64,000 nucleotides of DNA from contig BCKQ01000002.1 in NCBI GenBank assembly GCA_001600695.1, forward strand, positions 1,685,340 through 1,749,339, in the 5' to 3' direction. Shown here piece after piece: positions 32,862 to 45,240 of this stretch (positions are counted from its first letter, which is position 1; each line of letters opens with the position of its first letter). The position numbers were made by a program, and so were the translations under genes. The notes under the pieces were generated by a model. The model worked only from the letters and a program-made list of their open reading frames with translations, did not search any database and had not been told where the DNA came from. The stretch comes from Ascoidea asiatica. Taxonomy: Eukaryota > Ascomycota > Saccharomycetes > Ascoideales > Ascoideaceae.

Positions 32862-35532
32862 TGGCAGCGATCGCTACAGTAAGTTAACTGTACAATGAAG
32901 CTTGGTATGAGAATTAGAATTCAAAGAAAATGTTTAAAAATTGTAAGTTGTAACTTTGAAAAGTGGATTACTTTTGGACAATAAAGCATTAAACAGATGA
33001 TATCGATATGCTGTAATTATATCCCAGGCAAACCTAGAAACTAAAAGTAAAGTACATGAATGTGAATTTATTCTGATGATCAACAAAAAACAAAAAAGAT
33101 TTGATATTGTGCAGCTCCAAATTGTTTTTCGAATAGTTTTCAAGTTTTTTCTGAGAGTGATTTCAAAAAATGAGATCACTTAGAAATTTGAAAACAGTAT
33201 GAATCAGTGTAATATTTTATTTTATTACAATTATTGTTATAAACTATCTTTCTGAAAATTCAAAATTTGGAAAAAAAAAATGGTATCTATGGTACTGAAT
33301 TATATTTTCATTCAGACAGTCAATCATATAAATTACTATAATCCGATTGAAATAATAAATATTAATTATATTTCTTTTTGGTTTTAACCGGTGAAATTGT
33401 GAATATCAAGATAAATCACATACGTATCTATGAGAAATTGAGAAATAGGAATTTTGATATTATTCTTTTAAAATATATTGTATTTAACCATGAATTCTAC
33501 GATAAATATCTTAAAAATATCTAATATATTTAATTTTAAAACTTTCAAAAGAATTTAAAAGTTTTGTTTTCTGTATTAGAATTCTTTTTGAGTAGCATGG
33601 TTTTTCTCTTTAGTACTAAAATTTTGTATGTGACAAAGAAAAATTTTGAATATATTATTTTGAAATTTGTATTTGTAAGAATTTTACAATATTAGACAGC
33701 ATTTTCTGTAGCACTACGTAAAAAAACTAGACCTACTAAAAAAGGCAAGGATGCTTAACTTTAGGTGCTTCACATAAAATAGCGAAAGTTATAATGATAT
33801 TTGTTTTTATTGTAGATTAGGCAAAATTTTTTTTTTATTGTTTCTTTGTTTCTTTTTAAAAGACATGGATGAAAGAAGAAAAAAAAGAACTCTTTTGGGG
33901 CTATTGAAAGTTTCCAATTAATGGAGTGAATGCTGCTCTTTAATGAAAGTATAAGCTTCGATTCAATTATCTTTCATTAATATTATTATAATTATTAAAT
34001 TTAGAAAAATAAGAAAAAATAAAGCAAATCCACTCAAGCTCGTGTTCAAAGGAGTTCTTATGTTTGATTCTTGTTTTGCTGAATAAATTAAAAAAGGAAA
34101 TATATTTTCTTCTTCAATTAACCTTAAATGCACACCTCTTTTAAACGGAAGCAGCTCAATATAAGAAGAAAAATAGGTAAAAATTTTGAAAATAATACTA
34201 CAGCAAAATACAGACGAACATACAATTATACAGCCTTATGCAGACTATAACGTTTTGCTCTCCACTTTGTGCAGATAGGGGTATTGACAATAGAACTCGA
34301 ATAAATAGGATGATTTTGAGAATTATTTTATTTTGCTCATAAAATATGAGGCAACACAGCTTCCTTTTATTTTTCCTCTTCATAAATGAAAGTTGCGAGT
34401 TGTCGCTTTGCAGCTTCTTTAACTTTCAAGCTTAAAAAACTAATATGTCTTGGGTTGAACAGTTACACATTGCTGTATAGTTACAAATTATTTTCTCTAA
34501 TGCTACTATATTTACCATACCATCAGTAGTATTTGGTTCAAATATAAAAAACCTTTGAAAATGGTATATTTAACTCTACGAAAATTTAGCGGGAAATTTT
34601 TGAGATTGATTGATATTGACAGTGCTCTGAGATTGGCGTCAGCTATTGAGGCAAAGATAGTAAAATTGTGGTTTTTATATTTTCATGGCATTTCTGCTCA
34701 TTGACCTTTAACGCATAATATTCTGCTGATTATGCTGATCATCCGGATTAGAAAGATTGAAAAAAATGAAAATCAAATAATAGCATTCAAGTGTATTATG
34801 ACGCTTAATATTTAATTAGTGAGATCCGCCGCGCGTCTGCAGACATACTGAATACTTTTTAATTTATAAAACGCTGTGCAAAGCATAAAGCTAGGACAAA
34901 TACTGCAAATGTTCAATTTTTCCAGAGTTCCGTGAAAAAACAACTATTAATAGAGCAAAGAATTACAATACGCCGGCGGCTCTGAGATTTCAGTAAAATT
35001 TCTGGAGCCTGAAGAATCAGAATCCTGATTTGGGACAAAGGGGATAGGACTGGGCCGCACCGGTTTTAGGATCGTCGAAACCTTTCTGAGTGACTTAATG
35101 TGAATTGATTCATAAATACGGAAGTTATTAACTTGAATGGACCCTATGGCTTTTGCTTGAATGTTTATAGCAGGATTTTATAAAGATCGTTTATCATTAA
35201 AGCTTTTCCAATTTTATGGCGACTAGCCATTAGAGTGACATTGAAAATTGATTGGCTGAGTTTTTTGTCTTGGCTTTTTCCAGTTTCAAATTGTTATTAT
35301 TTTGCTGAATTTATACTCAATAATAAAAATATTTTGAAACAGCTTATATTGAAATTTTGAAACGAGGTAAAAGAGTGAAAAAAACAAACAATATCACATG
35401 GTTTAAATAAATAATAATACTGCAGATTGTTCTTTATCTTCATTTTAAATTTATTGTAAAGTATAAATATATTCTTTCAAAATATAGTATTGAAAGTTCT
35501 TTTGAAAAAATCCTTTTTAGTGTACAAACACT

Positions 35533-35580
35533 CAAATTCTCTTTCTTTACAAGATTGTGGTTGTAAGGAAAGAGAATTTG
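35533..35580. repeat. Near-perfect 20-bp stem-loop
   Basis: The left arm 35533-35552 and right arm 35561-35580 are complementary at 19 of 20 positions, with an 8-base loop (GATTGTGG). It lies in the middle of the gene desert. Such a stem is far stronger than other inverted repeats seen in the region. Confidence 0.85.
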
Positions 35581-38500
35581 CACACACAGCCAATAAATGG
35601 TGTTTTATCTTTCGGTCGTCTGGATCTTGGTGGTAGTTCCAATATTGTGTCAGCTGCAGAACGTACCTTGCATGGCTGTTCAACTTTAAATTGGCTGCAT
35701 GCACAAAAATGGCAGTAAGAAGCTACCAATATTCCGGTCTACAAGGACTGGATGGAGGTATACTTGCACAATTTACTCTGCGCTCAGTTTCTATTCCTAT
35801 TTATCAGTTTATCTTAAATTCACAAAAAAATATTATGAATCAATTTGTTTGATACAGTTAAAATACTAGAATTCGAAATGGAAGTAGAATTTGAAACAGA
35901 ATTGGAATCAACTAAGAAAAATATAAAAAGAATTAGAAACAAAGTTAGAAATGTTCATTAAACTGCTTTTTGTAAAATTTATCGTTTTTCCAAATATTGA
36001 TTATTCCTTGAAGATGGTATATCTTCTGCATATAATCGATTCAGAATGGTTTTTGCTGGTTCTATCAGGAAGATAATTAATTATCATATATATATATATA
36101 TATCTTGGAATTGTAACAAATAGGCTATATATAGGCTATTAATGCCCAACTGTATATAGACAATGAAACAAAAAAGTTTTTTTTATAGACATATTTGTCT
36201 CGGATAGCTTCTCTTATAACCAAATAATTTCAATGCGATAGTGATTTAACAAAAATCATACAACTAAGATAGGTTTTATTAACTTGAGACTTTTAATTCG
36301 ATTTACCCGTTGTTTTTGAAATAGCTGATTGAATTCATTGAAAAATATGATTGTTCATTATTGATTTTTCGAATAATATTTGCTTTTTTTTTAACTCTTT
36401 TTTAAATTGTTTTCTTAATTTCAGTAATTTCGATATTGAAAAATTTACGAATATTAATATTTCTAAAATTTACGGTATCATGTCTTATAACCTAAGTTAA
36501 AATGGCGCTTTTTTTCTCACCTTTTGAAAACAAGACTTGGAATTCATGATACCTATGTTTTTTTTTTTTTTTTTCACTACCGAAAGTTTATTATTCTTAT
36601 TTCGAAATCTTAAAGTTTTCAAACATTATTTTTAATTAAATGGATATTGAGAAAGTGATATTTATGCAAATATCACCAGAAGAAAGAAAGAATCGTAAGA
36701 GATTAGAATGAACACTTAAAGTCCGTGATATGCATACACTATTAAATCAATTCATAATCTAAGAATAATCTATTATTTTAAAACGATCATCAAGCCAAAT
36801 TTAAAAATAACCATAGTCTATTGTTTTTTTTCAAAGATAATTCCTTTAGCTGGATATTTTCTTCTTTTTTCGAGATATCTATACCGACGCTATATTCTTT
36901 CATAAACTAGAAACCGTGTACACTGCACTATCTGTGATTTCACTCGTAAGTTTCTACTCACACAAGGTTAAAAGAAGACCTTAGTCAGAAATGTGAGTAT
37001 ATATTTTTGTACCTTACATGTTTCAATGAAATTCATGCACCAATTAGATCAAATTTATCAATAATCCGGCAACAATCAAGCACTAATCAAGCTCCAATCC
37101 CTGCAAGACCATTTAAGAGTTCCTCACCCATAATCAATATCAAAAAACTCTTGTTTTCTTTTTGCTTTTTTTGGAATTAATCTTTACTTATTTCATAGAA
37201 AAAAGGTACCAAATCTAGTAGATCTACAAATAGAAAACTATTTTCAAGTTCAAATATCTGAAGAATTATTCTACTGTGAGTTTTCACTTATCAATGACTT
37301 CAATAATTAATCCTGGTTGAAAACAATTATTTTTTAAGCTAAATACTTCAATACAATTTTCAAATTTTAAAATCGTTAGATTTTTCAATCAAAAAAAGAA
37401 CAAAAACTGAAATTACACTTAGTCTCCAAATTATTCATATAATATTTTTAAAATTCAACAAAATCAATTAATCTCAATATTTTTTTGGCTTAACTTGACC
37501 TCTTTCTTTTTAGTTGAAATAAATTACTTCAAATATCAGAATTTATCAAAGAATTTGTAGAGAATTCCTTGATTTTTACTACTGTAGCACGTTTTATAAA
37601 TTTTTAAATTGTGAAATGTAACTTCTTCCTTTTGTAAGCTATTTACATACCTATCAATGAGAAATTTCTCAAACTGAATTTGCAAAGCTTATTAGAATAG
37701 TTACATACAAATTTTTCTTTATGAAATGTAAATTCCTCTCTAAATTACACCTAGAGAACTTTGTATAATCTATTTTACAGTAGTTGCACTTGTTTAATTC
37801 CAACATGAAAACTCTCGTGTAATCTCAATTATCTAACTACTTCAAATTCACAATAAACAAATAAGAATATTAACTATTTAAAAGGTAATTATGATCTGAC
37901 ACCTTATCGATGAACAATAGCTTTTAATCTCAAACGTTAGAACCGTCACTCAGACCAACCGACCAACGTATTTCCGTTTTTGGACAATATTACGACCTCA
38001 TACTCTGGAATTAAAATCTCTTAAGTCCGAAATTGTATGAAAACTCATATTTTGCTTTACAAAACCCTTTTTGTTAGGAGATAGTCTTTTAGCCTTGAAG
38101 GTGTTTAAGAATACAATACGTAGATTTCTTCAGTATTCTGAGGGTGGGCAGCACTACTTAAAACAAGATTTTGTAGTAACTTTTTGTCAGCTTATCCACC
38201 ATTTATGTTTTATCCATTTTTTTTTTTTTTTACAAAAAAAAAGGAAATTAATTAGCAGTGAAAAACAAAACTACTTTTAATACAAGTTGGTTTCATATTT
38301 TGCTTCTTCACCGAAAATCGCAAAAGTTTTGAAGATAATATGATAAGGTATGTAAAAAATAAGTATGTTATTAGGTTCTAAGCTATTGAAAACTTGATAT
38401 CCAATTCCTTAAATCAAAATAGGTTGTTCACTAATTTTATTCAGAGAATTTCAAACATTCAAATTAGAGAGAATATCTTCAGATTCCAATATCCAAACAA

Positions 38501-40567
38501 ATTTTGTTTTTTGAAATTCCTTTTCCAAGAATCTGACAGTCAGAAATCACTATTTAAACTCAAATAGTGTTACAATTCAATAAAAGAAAAAGATTATTTT
38601 GCTTTATTCTCATAAGCAAAAATATTATAAAAAGTTGTTAAAAGAAAAGGGTTATTTGATCTTTTTTTTTCTCTCTCAAACAACATACCAATAATTAGTC
38701 TCAAGAATCAAGAATTCACCCCTCTCATTATCAATTTTTTTCACGAGATATTAACATAAACAAAATTTCAAGCGTTTTGATTGGAAACGAACTCCATATT
38801 AAACATGTAACGTTACCAGAATTTTATGTAAATCCTTCAATTAAAAATGTGAGAATTCCTGTTCAGGAATTTGCAACTTTTGATGCCTTTTAATATATCT
38901 CCGTAATCAAAGGACTAATTAAAATTAATTAAAATTAATTAATGACTATTAATTTGTATTAACAAAACCGCACGATCCTTCAGATACGAATGATTTTCTA
39001 AAGAAAACTTTTATACAGCAAAAAAAAGTATTCTTGGCTTGCTTAATTACTTTTTTTTTCATTATGATAGTAATCCAACCAATTAAATAAAAACAAAAGC
39101 TTTATTCCTGATTCCACAGACTTAACTGTAGATCTAAGAGGATAATTACATTTTGTAAATCGCAACATAATTCAATAATTAAAATCACAATTACTTCAAG
39201 CTTGATACAAAATTGTAGTCATATTTGTGCGATCACTGTAGCAATTAAAATATTATTAGGATACAAGCGATATGATTGTCGATTTGTAATCATTAATTAA
39301 TAATGAAATGTAAGTTTATTACAACCAATATCCATATTATATTTTTTAATAAAGTCAGCTTTTTCTTTATTACTAAAAACATTTTCATACTCTATTGATT
39401 TACTATCATACGCGATACTTTGAAAAGTGATTTTCTGTAGAGATCAGTGATTTTTAAATTCTTGTAAAAGGCAACTTGTTTTGTTCACTGTTATTCATAT
39501 CGATAAAGACTCTGAATAATAAAAAGCCAATTATTCAGTACAAAAAATGAATCCAGTGCAAGACAGACTGTAGAAATTTGTAATTAAAAGTGGAAAAAAA
39601 CAGCTGATCTGAATATAATATTTTTTTTTGAAGAAACCCAAATAATCTTTCATTTCCACAAACGATTTAAAAAACAACAATGAAATAATGATCTTCGCAT
39701 TTTCTATGATTCAATATTATAAAGCAACTAATTAAGTTAAGGATAAGTGGAATAATTCAACTTTTAAACCAATTCAATGAAATCCAATAAAATAAATATA
39801 CAAACAGCTTATTGTTTTTTTTTGAGTACAGTAGGAAAATTTTAGAAACCTTGAAAGAGATTATCCTTTTTCTTTGACTACCACCAGCAAACAAACAAAA
39901 ATCCCAAAAAGTATTTTGAAGTTATAAGCATTAATGATGAACTTGTTGCTGATCTTGGGGAAGGTTGAGTTGATACTTTTTAAAAGATTTTCCAAATATT
40001 ATTGATTTACAACAGACCAAACCTTTTCTAATAAAGCATATCTAAAAAGCGGATGAAGGATTTTCCGTGCCGCAATTTCCGTTCCGTTCTTCAAACACAG
40101 GACCCTTTTTCACCTTTTCAATCTCTTAGGCCAACAAATGCTAATTACTGTAACGGTATGATACTTTTTAAATCGATAATATTATTTACTAATCGTTTTT
40201 CTTTTATTCAAATTTCAAAAAATCTGCCTTTGTATAAAAAAAAAGAATAAAGAAAGAATTTTAGAGTTACTGATGCTTTTATTTCATTTTGTCTCTATTT
40301 ATTAAACTATTTATTCAATAGTAAATTGAGAATTTGATTCAAAAATATTTTACTTAAACATATAACTGTGATTATGAAACCAATAAATAATAATAGCACT
40401 ATGTCCTAGCACTTATTTAATGTAGGCATAGTTGTCAAATCTCCACCTAGAAATCAACTATAAATATCCAAATCACTAATATTTTGAGAAAAAAAGCTTT
40501 CTCTAGTAAATAATATTTCAAATCATGTTCAATAATCAGTTTTAATTAGTAAACCTGTATCAAAATT

Positions 40568-43174
40568 TTATGCCCTTTTTAAAATAGTGAATCTTGGCTT
40601 AGGTACATCATCGTTTGGTTTTGGAACTCTTTTAAGAATTGTTATTTTTTTCTTTTTTGGAGGAGTAACATTATTAATAAGAGGTTGTTTTGGGATTTGA
40701 GAAAACAAATCATTCAGGTTTAATTTTACTTCCTGAATTGAATTATTTTTAGATTCCATAATACGTGAAGAGTTACCTCCAACCATTGAATTATATTGAG
40801 TATTATTTTCATTTTTATAAAATTCCTTTTCTGGGTTAGCAGATAAATCAGCAGGTTTCATAATTTTTTTTGATGATTCATTTCTTGATTGAGCAAAAAG
40901 TTCTAATGGATTTAATTTTTTTTCATTAATAAATTGCTTAGGGGTTCTAGAGGAATCTTGTGAATTAAGTAATTTTAACAAATCAAGACTATTGTTTCCA
41001 ATTGTATTATTTGTATAATTATTAAAATCATCACTATTATCAGATCCTAAATCGGCAGAATTATCACTTAAACCAACATTTAATCGATTTTTAATATCTA
41101 AATTTGCAAATTGATTACCAAACGAAATATCATCATATGACCTATCAGAAGAAGAAGGATTATCGGTTAATCTAGTGGTTGTTTCTGTGTCATTTATTAA
41201 AGATTCTTCATCAGCTATTTCACCACTGGTAGTAGAAAATGCTGGGGAAGAAGGACGATTTGGTTTCGAATTAAGTAAAGAAAGTAATTCTCTAGTATTT
41301 GATTGATTATTTAACTTTTTCTTATTTGATAAAACAGACATAGTAAATGAAGGTCTAGATAATTCTTCAGGGTCTGGACTGAAAATTGAAAAATATGGAC
41401 CAGCGGGAGCCATTTCCGATTTTTCATTTTTAGTAGAAAAACTATCACAAGAATTTGATTTTTTATGAGATTTTCTAGGCGACGATTTCTTTTTTGGAGA
41501 TTTTCTTGGTGGTGACTTATTATGAGAGTTTGAATTATTAGTTCTAGCAGTAACCATATTAATATTATTATTGTTATTATTATGAATTGCATTATTATTA
41601 GAATTAATAAGATTTTCAATTAAATTACCATTAGTCAAAGAAATACCTTGAGTTGGTGGACTAATAATAGTTGGAAATGGTGGTTGAGATATTTGTATAC
41701 GAGAGGCAAAAGGTGAATCATTCCTTTGATTAATTTGAGATTGTTGAAATTGAAATTGTTGTGAGGATGGTTGAATTTGTTGATGAGTTTGTTGTTGAGC
41801 ATGCTGTACTTGTTGTTGTTGTTGGGATTGCAGATTTTGATGGGTAACATAAGGAGATGGTGGTGCTGCATATGAGTTAGAAAATCCGGGATAAAGAAGA
41901 ACCAAAGGAACAGGAAAACTTTGTGGAGGCATGAAAGATTGTACGTATGGCATTTGATAAGAAACAGGATATTGTTGATGTTGTTGTTGTTGAGATACCA
42001 TAGGGGCAATCGGTGAATAGGGAAGCTGAGGTGATGATCTTGAGCCTTGTGTTTCATATTCTAATGTTTGAGGTTTTTGAAGTTCATTATTAAGAACTGA
42101 TTGAATTGCAGGATCTGAAAATTCAGAAGATAAAGGCTGTTCAAGTAGTGTTTGTTTACGAGTAGTTTGTTTAGGAGTAGTTTGTTTAGGAGTTGTTTGT
42201 CTTGGAGTCGACTGTTTAGATAATGATAAATGTCTTTTTTCTAATAATTGTAAAATTTCTCTACCAGCAGATATTTGTTTCTTTGAATCTTCAGCATGAT
42301 TTTTAGATTCTCCAATACCTAATTGTAATTTTAATTGAGATTCAGCATATTTTTTCATTGATTCTTCATCTTTTAAACCTTTTTCTTTATTAACCCATTT
42401 TAATAAAGGCTTTATCATATAATTAATTATGTAATATTGATCATTATATGATTGATTTCCAGAATTATTATTTTTATTATTGTTATTATTATTATTATTA
42501 TATTTTTTAACATTTTTCATTTGTTTATTTACTTGTCTTGAAATTTGATCAATTTTTTTCCATTTAATATCTCTAATTTCATTTCTACCTTTTGGTAAAA
42601 AATTAAAATCTTCAGGAATATTTTTCATTAAATAAATTTTATAATTTTTACCCTTTATGGTTCTTTCAATATAAGATTCTTCATTTAAAAATGGAGAAAC
42701 ATCAAAACCAATTTCTTCAAAAGTTTCTCTAATTGCACAAGATATATCAGATTCATCTTTTGAAATTTTACCTCTTGGAAAACTCCAAGATGATGATTCA
42801 GTACCTTTAACTAATAAAATTTTATCTAAATTTGAATTAAATAAAGCTGCACCTCTAACTGGTATTGTTGATTTATATTTACCAAATAATGATATTGCAG
42901 AAGATGGATCATAAACATTCCACCATTTCCAAATTATTGGACATTTTTGTATTATTTTTTCAGAAAAAATCTTCATTTTTAAACTTGGTAATCTAGGATT
43001 TATTGATCTTATAAAATCAGTATAAAACCATTGAGCTTCTTCAATTTGAAAAAAAACTCTTTCTTCAGTTGATAAATCTTCTGCAGGACAATTTATAACA
43101 AATCTTGCAAGAAGATCTTCTAAGACTTCATCTAGAGACTGATTAGCAAAACCATCTCTTAAAGATATAGACAT
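40568..43174 (-). CDS. DCP2: mRNA-decapping enzyme Dcp2
   Basis: 868 residues. The N-terminal regulatory domain (about 1-95) opens with LDEVLEDLLARFVINCPAED and includes FFQIEEAQWFYTDF. The Nudix domain follows from about residue 102, with the Nudix box GKISKDESDISCAIRETFEE at 135-154, including the metal-binding glutamates Glu150, Glu153 and Glu154. Box B (NEIRDIKWKKIDQI) follows. Dcp2 hydrolyses the m7G cap to m7GDP, committing mRNA to 5'-3' decay. The long tail is disordered, Gln/Asn/Ser-rich and basic (PPRKSPKKKSSPRKSHKK). It contains leucine-rich helical motifs RELLSLLNSK and LDLLKLLNSQ (about residues 630 and 730) like those that bind Edc3 and Pat1 in yeast Dcp2. An Asn run interrupts the region just after the catalytic core. 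Confidence 0.97.
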   Translation of the reverse strand: MSISLRDGFANQSLDEVLEDLLARFVINCPAEDLSTEERVFFQIEEAQWFYTDFIRSINPRLPSLKMKIFSEKIIQKCPIIWKWWNVYDPSSAISLFGKYKSTIPVRGAALFNSNLDKILLVKGTESSSWSFPRGKISKDESDISCAIRETFEEIGFDVSPFLNEESYIERTIKGKNYKIYLMKNIPEDFNFLPKGRNEIRDIKWKKIDQISRQVNKQMKNVKKYNNNNNNNNKNNNSGNQSYNDQYYIINYMIKPLLKWVNKEKGLKDEESMKKYAESQLKLQLGIGESKNHAEDSKKQISAGREILQLLEKRHLSLSKQSTPRQTTPKQTTPKQTTRKQTLLEQPLSSEFSDPAIQSVLNNELQKPQTLEYETQGSRSSPQLPYSPIAPMVSQQQQHQQYPVSYQMPYVQSFMPPQSFPVPLVLLYPGFSNSYAAPPSPYVTHQNLQSQQQQQVQHAQQQTHQQIQPSSQQFQFQQSQINQRNDSPFASRIQISQPPFPTIISPPTQGISLTNGNLIENLINSNNNAIHNNNNNNINMVTARTNNSNSHNKSPPRKSPKKKSSPRKSHKKSNSCDSFSTKNEKSEMAPAGPYFSIFSPDPEELSRPSFTMSVLSNKKKLNNQSNTRELLSLLNSKPNRPSSPAFSTTSGEIADEESLINDTETTTRLTDNPSSSDRSYDDISFGNQFANLDIKNRLNVGLSDNSADLGSDNSDDFNNYTNNTIGNNSLDLLKLLNSQDSSRTPKQFINEKKLNPLELFAQSRNESSKKIMKPADLSANPEKEFYKNENNTQYNSMVGGNSSRIMESKNNSIQEVKLNLNDLFSQIPKQPLINNVTPPKKKKITILKRVPKPNDDVPKPRFTILKRA

Positions 43175-44212
43175 TTCGTGATTATATTATTAATTAATAT
43201 TAATATTGAATTATATATTTAGTAAAACTTGAATTATATTCTTTTAAACTGTTTTTTTCTTTCAATAAAGGATTATTATTAAGTAGTTTGAGATTATTTT
43301 TTGTCTCTTTTTGCTGGCTATAGTGTATTTATAAACAAATAAGTATTTTTTAGTATTTTCTTTTCTAATGTATATAACATATATATATTGGGTATTTTCA
43401 AAGTTCTTTCTTTCTTCAACTCTTTATATCTTTCTTTCTTTATTTCTTCGATCTCTGGATTCTAAATCTCAATCTGCATAAGCTCAGCATGATACAAACA
43501 CTCCAAGAGTCTGAGACTATCATTATCATTATCATTATATCATTATATCATTATCATTATCACCATCACCATCCTGAACATTATCCCTATTTCTTTGCGG
43601 TTTTCTTGCGGTTTTCTTGCAATTGGCTTCGAAATCCTTGATATTTCCGTGTGTTCCTGTGTTTCTGAGCTTTGGTGACCCTTTTCCCGCCCGTCTAGTT
43701 TTCTATTTCAACTGAATTTTAACTCTGATTCCAGCTCATTTTGAGGTTCTTTTTTGACTTTAGGTGAGTTTCAAATTTATTGGCATTGAAATATATATTA
43801 ATACACTACTGTATATTCATTTATTGAATTGAATTTCTAAATGAAGTTACAGATTTGTTATTCAAATTATCTCAAAACAAATAAGATTAAGATTTTAAAG
43901 AACTATGTAAGATTTGTCATCTATTTAAAAAATTGAATTTTTTGTGGATACTAATTTCAAATGCTTTCAACTAATTCTAGATTATAATTTCACCTAAAAT
44001 TTCACCTAAAACAGATTAATAAATTATTACTCATAAAACCTTTGTGAGACAAACTTATATAAAATAAGTTTTCATTTCTTTTTGAAAGTTCTTCTTGAAG
44101 CTTTTTCATGAATTTTTTCTTAAAAAATTTCACTTAAAACTTATTTAATTTAATTTAATTTAATTTAATTTAATTTAAAGTTATAAACTTTTAATAAATG
44201 AAAATTAATTAA
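43175..44212. other. DCP2 upstream / CDF downstream spacer
   Basis: 1.04 kb without a gene. It contains a TCATTA-type repeat at about 43520-43572, a GC-richer patch at about 43590-43700 with duplicated TTGCGGTTTTC units, and the TTTAA pentamer repeat at 44143-44178. Confidence 0.65.
44143..44178. repeat. (TTTAA)n microsatellite
   Basis: About seven copies of the pentamer, 35 bp downstream of the CDF transporter stop codon. Confidence 0.9.
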
Positions 44213-45209
44213 TTATTTATTTAATCTGTTTATATGACCATCATAATTTCCAACTCTATAATCAAGATGAACAAAACATCTTTCAACCATTGGTAAAGTT
44301 TCTATAGCATATTGAACAGCTTCACCAATATCATGACTATCTTTTAAATTTAAATTTCTATTTAACATTAAATCAATTTCAACATTAATATTATCACCAA
44401 CATGATAACAATTAATTTTTGTAATTTTTTCAATAGAATCAGAAAATCTTAAAGTTAAATATAAAACTTGATTTTCATCAAATTGAGAAGCTTTTGAACC
44501 TGTTAAATTATTTATATGTTCTAAAGCAGTTAAAGACCATGAAATTATAATATATATACTTAAAAATAAAGCACAAATTGGATCAAAATACCAAATTTTA
44601 AAATAATAACCTAATAAAGGTATAAAAATTGAAAAAAAATTAAAAATTATATCAGTTAAAGCATCTTTTGATAAAGCTTGAATAGAAGAATTTTTAATTG
44701 ATTTACACCATAAATAAATAAAAAATTTTATTAAAATTGTTAAAAACATAATAATTATTGAAATTAAATCAAAATTAAAATTAATTTTTTTTTTAATTAA
44801 TGAATTTAAAGATTCTTGACCAACTTGAATAAAAGAAAAAATAATAATTATTGAAAAAATTAAAACTCCAATTGGTTCTAATCTTGATCTACCTATAGGA
44901 TATTTTGAATTTGATTTATTTGATAATGAATTTGTTAAATAAATTATTGTTGTTGATAAAAAATCTAAACATGAATCAACTAAAGAAGCTAAAATTGATA
45001 ATGAAGAAGTTAATAAAGTTGCAATAATTTTACCAATTAATAAAATTAAATTAACAAAATAATTTATTAAAATTGCTTTAATAATAAGTGAAGAATCATA
45101 ATCATCAAATAAAGTATTAATTTCTTTATCAATTGGTAATTTATGTTGTCTACTTGTATTTTTACTTAATTGAGATTGACTTTGAGATTGCAAATCATTA
45201 TTATTACTG

Positions 45210-45240
<31 letters not shown>

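Larger units (their letters stand above)
32030..40567. other. 8.5-kb gene-free region upstream of the C2H2 factor; candidate giant promoter or regional centromere
   Basis: No ORF above about 80 codons, and none with family features, on either strand. Base composition is AT-rich but less repetitive than other spacers here, with small GC-richer islets near 34815-35060 and 35540-35760. Short inverted repeats occur at 32839-32861, 35533-35580 and 38854-38871. A CTGTAGC motif recurs at 32873, 33706, 37582 and 39236. No tRNA, snRNA, LTR pair or large inverted repeat was recognised by eye. It is bounded by the start of the zinc-finger gene and the stop of DCP2, so any promoter function would serve the zinc-finger gene. 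Confidence 0.7.

Noticed and set aside
35393-35400. ATCACATG resembling CDEI of a point centromere
   Set aside because: The following about 100 bp is AT-rich but no CDEIII (TTTCCGAA core) follows, and the TSC2 gene argues against a point-centromere lineage.
35477-35729. Two overlapping minus-strand ORFs of 60-75 residues in the gene desert
   Set aside because: They run through the 20-bp stem-loop and overlap in different frames, with no family features.
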